Below are positions 63,458-64,000 of a stretch of 64,000 nt of DNA, one piece after another. The stretch is from positions 5,084,001-5,148,000 of the forward strand of contig NZ_CP095552.1 in assembly GCF_023078355.1 (NCBI RefSeq), read 5' to 3'. This DNA comes from Gordonia hongkongensis. Its GTDB lineage: Bacteria; Actinomycetota; Actinomycetes; Mycobacteriales; Mycobacteriaceae. Below the pieces are notes generated by a model. The model did not search any database. It saw only the letters and a program-made list of their open reading frames with translations, and had not been told where the DNA came from. Made by a program: the position numbers and the translations under genes. The stretch's first letter is position 1; each line of letters opens with the position of its first letter.

Positions 63458-64000
63458 ACGCGCTGGTCGCCACCGATCTCGATCGGACCATGATCTACTC
63501 ACGCGCCGCCATGGGCGACGAGCAGTTCGCGGCCCTGGAGACCGTGTGCGTCGAGATCTACCGCGACGCGCCGCTGTCGTACATGACCACGACCGCCGTC
63601 GAACTGATGACCCGTCTGGCACGTGAGGTCGTCGTCGTACCGACGACCACTCGCACCCCGGCACAGTTTGCCCGGATCGAGCTGCCGGGCAGCCCATTTC
63701 GCCACGCCGTGGTCAGCAACGGTGGCCGGATCCTCGTCGACGGCGCCGACGATCCGGAATGGCGTGCGCACATCGACCGCGAGGTGACCCGCGCGGGCGC
63801 CACCCTCGACGAGGTCCGCGACGAACTCCGAACACGCATCGACGACTCCTGGGTCACCGCTCTGCGGACCGCCGACGACCTCTTCTGTTACCTGGTCGTC
63901 GACCCCGCGGTCCAACCGCCGGAGTTCCTCGAACAGTGGCAGCAGTGGTGCGACGCACGGGGCTGGACGGCATCCCAGCAGGGTCGCAAGATCTACGCGG
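63454..64000 (+). CDS. HAD-family hydrolase of the Ter-associated operon, 3' truncated by window
   Basis: GTG 63454 overlaps the previous stop (GTGA) and has AAGGAGG eight bases before. The frame stays open to the window end (~182 residues seen). HAD motif I is NALVATDLDRTMIYS with the nucleophile Asp and the second Asp; motif II is VVVVPTTTRTPAQF; cap region follows (FRHAVVSNGGRILVDG). It should remove phosphate from the product of the upstream enzymes, as HAD enzymes of Ter operons are thought to do. Confidence 0.85.
   Translation, partial: MNALVATDLDRTMIYSRAAMGDEQFAALETVCVEIYRDAPLSYMTTTAVELMTRLAREVVVVPTTTRTPAQFARIELPGSPFRHAVVSNGGRILVDGADDPEWRAHIDREVTRAGATLDEVRDELRTRIDDSWVTALRTADDLFCYLVVDPAVQPPEFLEQWQQWCDARGWTASQQGRKIYA

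Overview
The window is high-GC actinobacterial chromosome, most likely a Gordonia or close relative in the Mycobacteriales. The right half keeps the mycobacterial order around dnaB, rplI, rpsR, ssb, rpsF, a GT87 mannosyltransferase, ponA1, a PadR regulator and ino1. DnaB carries an intein in its P-loop, as several mycobacterial DnaB proteins do. I see no tRNA, rRNA or CRISPR array.

Layout. (1) 1-16.8 kb is an accessory catabolic and regulatory region: a PEP-utilising swivel-domain protein (cut by the window edge), two F420/FMN LLM oxidoreductases, a zinc alcohol dehydrogenase, two SDRs, a dihydrolipoamide-dehydrogenase-like protein, two ThuA-like proteins, a histidine phosphatase, a divergent TetR pair, a Rieske oxygenase and an MFS transporter. 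An intact IS1182-type element (3982-5772, TTAG target duplication) splits it. Three genes here are broken as written: an in-frame TGA in the dehydrogenase, and single-base losses in G runs in the ThuA-like and Lpd-like genes. (2) 16.9-38.4 kb is a defence-type island of visibly lower GC. It holds a helicase-associated-domain protein, an HNH protein, and a four-gene minus-strand module (SNF2 helicase with DUF3883, DUF1156 DNA methylase, Swt1-HEPN/DUF499 ATPase, Mrr-like nuclease with a helical repeat tail). Back to back with it is a four-gene plus-strand operon: C2H2 zinc-finger protein, coiled-coil protein, Hsp70-like ATPase with a C-terminal Cys cluster, and a coiled-coil protein with a possible RelE/ParE-like end. 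I do not recognise this last operon as a described system; it is the best candidate for something new.

(3) 38.5-54.0 kb is core: dnaB with a class 3-type intein, a secreted protein, the rpsF-ssb-rpsR-rplI operon, two GT87 mannosyltransferases, a GNAT, an Rv0049-like protein, an OGG-fold-like protein, ponA1, a zinc-ribbon protein, PadR and ino1. (4) 54.3-64 kb is a tellurium-resistance-type (Ter) stress locus: TerD, a TerC-like DUF475 membrane protein, three tandem AIM24 proteins on the other strand, a helical protein, and the Ter-associated biosynthetic genes (C-C bond lyase, PRTase-TRSP, PRTase/StiP with PELOTA, HAD phosphatase running off the window).

The island's four-gene minus-strand operon probably modifies and restricts DNA. 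The Hsp70 operon could be a chaperone-gated stress or abortive-infection device. The Ter genes probably make and respond to a nucleoside-like metabolite with metal-linked membrane and TerD partners. These three statements are inferences from domain content and gene order.
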